A stretch of DNA of 9,518 bases, taken from contig JAQTYS010000002.1 of the NCBI GenBank assembly GCA_028688175.1, positions 7,535-17,052 of the forward strand, read 5' to 3'. Of the stretch, positions 6,983 to 9,518 are shown piece after piece. The notes beneath the pieces are model-generated. The model did no database searches and was not told where the DNA came from. It saw only the letters and a program-made list of their open reading frames with translations. Made by a program: the position numbers and the translations under genes. Within the stretch, counting starts at the first letter, position 1. Each line of letters opens with the position of its first letter. Origin of the DNA: Methanothrix sp. Its GTDB lineage: Archaea > Halobacteriota > Methanosarcinia > Methanotrichales > Methanotrichaceae.

Positions 6983-7080
6983 AGATAATCTTTTCGATTG
7001 GTTAATTATAATAATAACACATAATGTTATCTTTCCTTAACCATATGTTATTTAAGGAGCATCATCATTATAGAACGAAT
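6983..7080. promoter_or_regulatory. Divergent promoter region
   Basis: A single AT-rich block (7003-7014, TTAATTATAATA) offers TATA-like boxes on both strands. On the minus strand it predicts a start near 6983, almost at the ATG of the small membrane protein. On the plus strand it predicts a start near 7032-7035, downstream of the first in-frame ATG (7024), which favours ATG 7081 for the surface protein. An isolated AAGGAG at 7054-7059 is 21 bases from ATG 7081, too far to be a normal ribosome binding site. Confidence 0.4.
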
Positions 7081-8121
7081 ATGTCCCCCAGCTCTGTTCC
7101 TCTAAGTAAAGAGAGAATCACCCCCTTTAAGATCATATTACTAGCATGGCTCTTCGTTTCTCAGGTGGTGCTCTATGCCGGGGCAGACACATCCGTCGGT
7201 CAGCCATCACTTCAGAGCAATTTAAGCAACCTATCCTCGGCGAATGGATCCCAAAATCAATCTGCTTATGATGTCCATGTCTATGTTACCAATATGGATA
7301 ATGAGCGCCTTAAGATATCCCTATTCATAGATTTCGAGCTAAAGGACAGCAAAGAACTCGCCTCGGATTCTGAATTGAAGATCGATAGCTATACACTCTC
7401 AAAAGGACCTCACATTTTCAAGATAACCTGGTGGGACGAGGATGTCAAGAGATCATATGAGACGCAGGAGCTTAAAGATATCCGGAATGAGACCTCTATC
7501 AACCTATATACATCCAATCATGAGGCACCGGAGAAGTTCGAAATATTGGTAAAGCTGACCAATGAAAACAGCAACGATTTAGAGGCCTTCCTTTATGTAG
7601 ACGACAGCTTCGAGAAGAGCAAGGAGGTCAGCAAAGACAGCACCTCTGAACTTGGCACGATAAAGCTGGATGAGGGGGTGCATAATCTATCGGTAAGATG
7701 GCAGGACAGAGAAACAAAGATAGAGTATGAGAAGACCAAAAAAATAACAGTCACAAGAGATGACGTCTTAGTTTTCTATGCCCCCCAAGGCATCTCCTTT
7801 GAGGCAAGACAAAGTGCTCTGCAGTCAGAAAAAACAGCATATTCCAAAGAAAAGAAAGAGACAACTTCGCTAGCAAAGGATACTGCAAAAGATAAAACGG
7901 CTACTGACAAAATCGTCACTGATGAAAACGCAAGCAGCACAAATAAAGCCGCCTCAGAAAACATAGCCAAAGTCGAGACAAGAACAAATAATTTGCCGGG
8001 AAAAGCTTCATACGAGGAGAAGACCGACCCACTGAGTGGAGATGCTCTGCAGGATAGCGATAAAATCTACTTATATGCCGCACTGGTAATAATAGCTGTC
8101 TATCTTATGCTAAGGCATTAA
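7081..8121 (+). CDS. Membrane-anchored surface protein with two 90-residue repeats
   Basis: This 346-residue exported protein (counted from ATG 7081) has an N-terminal signal with hydrophobic core IILLAWLFVSQVVLYAGA (about 18-35). A serine/asparagine-rich linker holds four N-x-S sequons in about 15 residues. Two tandem beta-rich repeats follow (about 63-143 and 153-234). They align without gaps at a 90-residue offset, sharing VTN/LTN, a D in the FID/YVD strand, SKE, L-x-x-G-x-H, W-x-D and a final Y. A stalk rich in K, T, E, S and A occupies about 241-324. A C-terminal helix (YLYAALVIIAVYLML) ends in RH. This is the layout of a surface protein anchored by its C terminus with the repeats displayed outside. 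The frame is open from ATG 7024 (365 residues), but that start puts 19 more residues before the signal and precedes the predicted transcript start. The gene is coupled to the next one. I recognise no named family. Confidence 0.75.
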   Translation: MSPSSVPLSKERITPFKIILLAWLFVSQVVLYAGADTSVGQPSLQSNLSNLSSANGSQNQSAYDVHVYVTNMDNERLKISLFIDFELKDSKELASDSELKIDSYTLSKGPHIFKITWWDEDVKRSYETQELKDIRNETSINLYTSNHEAPEKFEILVKLTNENSNDLEAFLYVDDSFEKSKEVSKDSTSELGTIKLDEGVHNLSVRWQDRETKIEYEKTKKITVTRDDVLVFYAPQGISFEARQSALQSEKTAYSKEKKETTSLAKDTAKDKTATDKIVTDENASSTNKAASENIAKVETRTNNLPGKASYEEKTDPLSGDALQDSDKIYLYAALVIIAVYLMLRH

Positions 8122-8122
8122 T

Positions 8123-9518
8123 ATGATTAAATTGTTATTTATATTGCTAACGTTGATATCTGCCGCCCAGGCAGTCGTCTGGAATGAGGGGATAAGCGGA
8201 GAGCTTCACTGGGGTGAGACATTGTTTTTAGAGAACTACACATTAAAGCTGGCCGACTTTTCAATTGTTGAATCCCATACCTCCAAGGTCCTTGTAGAAC
8301 TGCAAGCCGATAATCTTACCATTGCCAAACGGGCTTTGCAGGTAGGAGAATGGTTCACTCTAAATGATTCCATAAAGATTACCGTGGAGCAGATAGTCAA
8401 AGGAGATATCCAGGATGATCCTTTCGCTGAAATAAGGCTACAGCTTCCTGCGGCTGCTGACATATCTCTCATCATGACGGGGAATAGAGAAATATATCAG
8501 GGAGGCGATGAGATGAGGATTCAATTGCAGAGTGCAAATATTGGAATAGTTGATGCCGAGAATTTGAGGATCAGACTGGACTCGATACCACCCTTTGTGA
8601 ACATACAATATAGTATTTCGATGGTGGAAGCGGGAAGAGTCTGGGATAAAAAGAAGAACACCCACGAGATAGATAATCTTAAAATAAATATAAAAGCACC
8701 TTATTTTCCAGAGCCGATAGATTTGAAGCTTCGGGCCCATGCCCAGTATACCGACCCGCAGAAAAAATCTTACGAATCCTGGGGCGGAACCAACTTTCAT
8801 ATATCCGGTCCCATCCAGTTGCACAAGAGAGTAGAAGAGACACAGGAATTTCAAAAAAGCTATTACGTCATCAACTCCCTGAGAAACTGCGGTAATAGGA
8901 CTCTGACACTGGATCTCTCAGATTCGACTGGATCTGGCTTTCAAGCAGATTCCTCTTTGAGCTGGAAGTTTAATCTATCTCCTGGTGAGTCGAAAACAAT
9001 AAGTTATCTCATTAAGGCCAAACAGCCGGGATTAAGCCAAACCCTGCCGGATGCAAAGGCTTGCTACAGTTGGGATGACAAGATCTACACCGTCCGCTCA
9101 GAGAGGCCTGTGGTAGATGCCTTTGGGCCGCTAATCGAAGTTGAGAGAAGCGTCAGTCCCACAAAGCTATACCCTGGAGAAGTAGCAACAGTATCAATCC
9201 AGCTGACCAATACCGGAAATAAGGAGGCGGCAATCTCCTTGCAGGGTACGCTGCCAGGCAAAACCAAGCTTATCTCTGGTGTTATTAATGAATCGCTAAT
9301 GCTCCTGCCCAATGAGACCTATTCGAAAGATTACCAGCTGCGCTGCATTGAGCCGGGAACAATCCGTCTTCCTCAGGGCGAGATCAGTTATCGAGATGTA
9401 CGTGGGAATGAATACCGTACAAGTATGAATGCGCTTGAGATTGATGTGCAAAGTGATGCACAAAACGAGACTGGTAAAGTCGACACACAGACAGAAAAAG
9501 CGGACGTCGAGAGGGACG
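8123..9518 (+). CDS. Secreted S-layer/CARDB-like multidomain protein (3' end beyond the window)
   Basis: The frame is open for 465 codons from ATG 8123 to the window edge, so the gene is truncated only by the window. AAGG (8112-8115) lies inside the end of the upstream gene, seven bases from the ATG, and one base separates the upstream stop from this start. Translation is therefore probably coupled. A signal peptide (KLLFILLTLISAAQA) ends near residue 17. Residues about 24-109 (GELHWGETLFLENYTLKLAD, then paired strands and VGEWFTL) resemble the archaeal S-layer duplication domain. Residues 110-229 and 230-332 are two further beta-rich domains. Residues about 338-442 (SVSPTKLYPGEVATVSIQLT, NTGN, LPNETY) fit a CARDB/DUF11-type extracellular module. 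A charged Q/T/E/K-rich tail has begun at the edge. N-x-S/T sequons are frequent. It probably acts at the cell surface with the upstream protein. Domain names are by eye. Confidence 0.75.
   Translation, partial: MIKLLFILLTLISAAQAVVWNEGISGELHWGETLFLENYTLKLADFSIVESHTSKVLVELQADNLTIAKRALQVGEWFTLNDSIKITVEQIVKGDIQDDPFAEIRLQLPAAADISLIMTGNREIYQGGDEMRIQLQSANIGIVDAENLRIRLDSIPPFVNIQYSISMVEAGRVWDKKKNTHEIDNLKINIKAPYFPEPIDLKLRAHAQYTDPQKKSYESWGGTNFHISGPIQLHKRVEETQEFQKSYYVINSLRNCGNRTLTLDLSDSTGSGFQADSSLSWKFNLSPGESKTISYLIKAKQPGLSQTLPDAKACYSWDDKIYTVRSERPVVDAFGPLIEVERSVSPTKLYPGEVATVSIQLTNTGNKEAAISLQGTLPGKTKLISGVINESLMLLPNETYSKDYQLRCIEPGTIRLPQGEISYRDVRGNEYRTSMNALEIDVQSDAQNETGKVDTQTEKADVERD

Overview
The window looks like chromosomal DNA from a methanogenic archaeon, most likely an acetoclastic Methanothrix (Methanosaeta)-type or another Methanosarcinales lineage. 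The evidence is a methanogen-style CobN with a cysteine-rich insertion, TATA-box rather than -10/-35 promoters, U-tract terminators, Sec-exported surface proteins with an S-layer-like domain, and coding GC near 45-55% with very AT-rich gaps. The genus is inferred from style, not proven.

Left half (1-6412), metal/tetrapyrrole theme: a full-length cobaltochelatase-type CobN runs on the minus strand (23-3742). A 522-bp gap follows. Its CobN-proximal part is about 20-30% GC and carries two perfect inverted repeats. Its other part returns to coding-like composition and holds a short reading frame broken by one TAA (3962-4228). Next comes a plus-strand polytopic membrane protein of the nucleoside-recognition/Gate family (4265-5203), built from two related halves. 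It converges on a minus-strand exported substrate-binding protein of the BtuF/FhuD/FepB class (5303-6412), which has a clear promoter, a good ribosome binding site, a U-tract terminator, and a pair of TTAG-NN-CTAA palindromes upstream of its TATA box. A plausible reading is that the binding protein captures a metal chelate or corrinoid, the Gate protein moves a metal or related solute, and CobN inserts metal into a tetrapyrrole. No permease, ATPase or small chelatase subunits lie in the window, so this link rests on gene proximity only.

Right half (6560-9518), envelope theme: a small three-helix membrane protein of unknown function lies on the minus strand (6560-6982). It is divergent from a two-gene plus-strand operon. 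The first operon gene (7081-8121) encodes an exported protein with two gapless 90-residue repeats, a K/T/E-rich stalk and a C-terminal membrane anchor. The second (8123 to past the window end) starts one base after the first gene's stop and encodes a secreted multi-domain beta-sandwich protein with an S-layer-like N-terminal domain and a CARDB/DUF11-like module. The pair probably forms a cell-surface assembly.

No tRNA, rRNA, CRISPR array, insertion sequence or integrase was seen.
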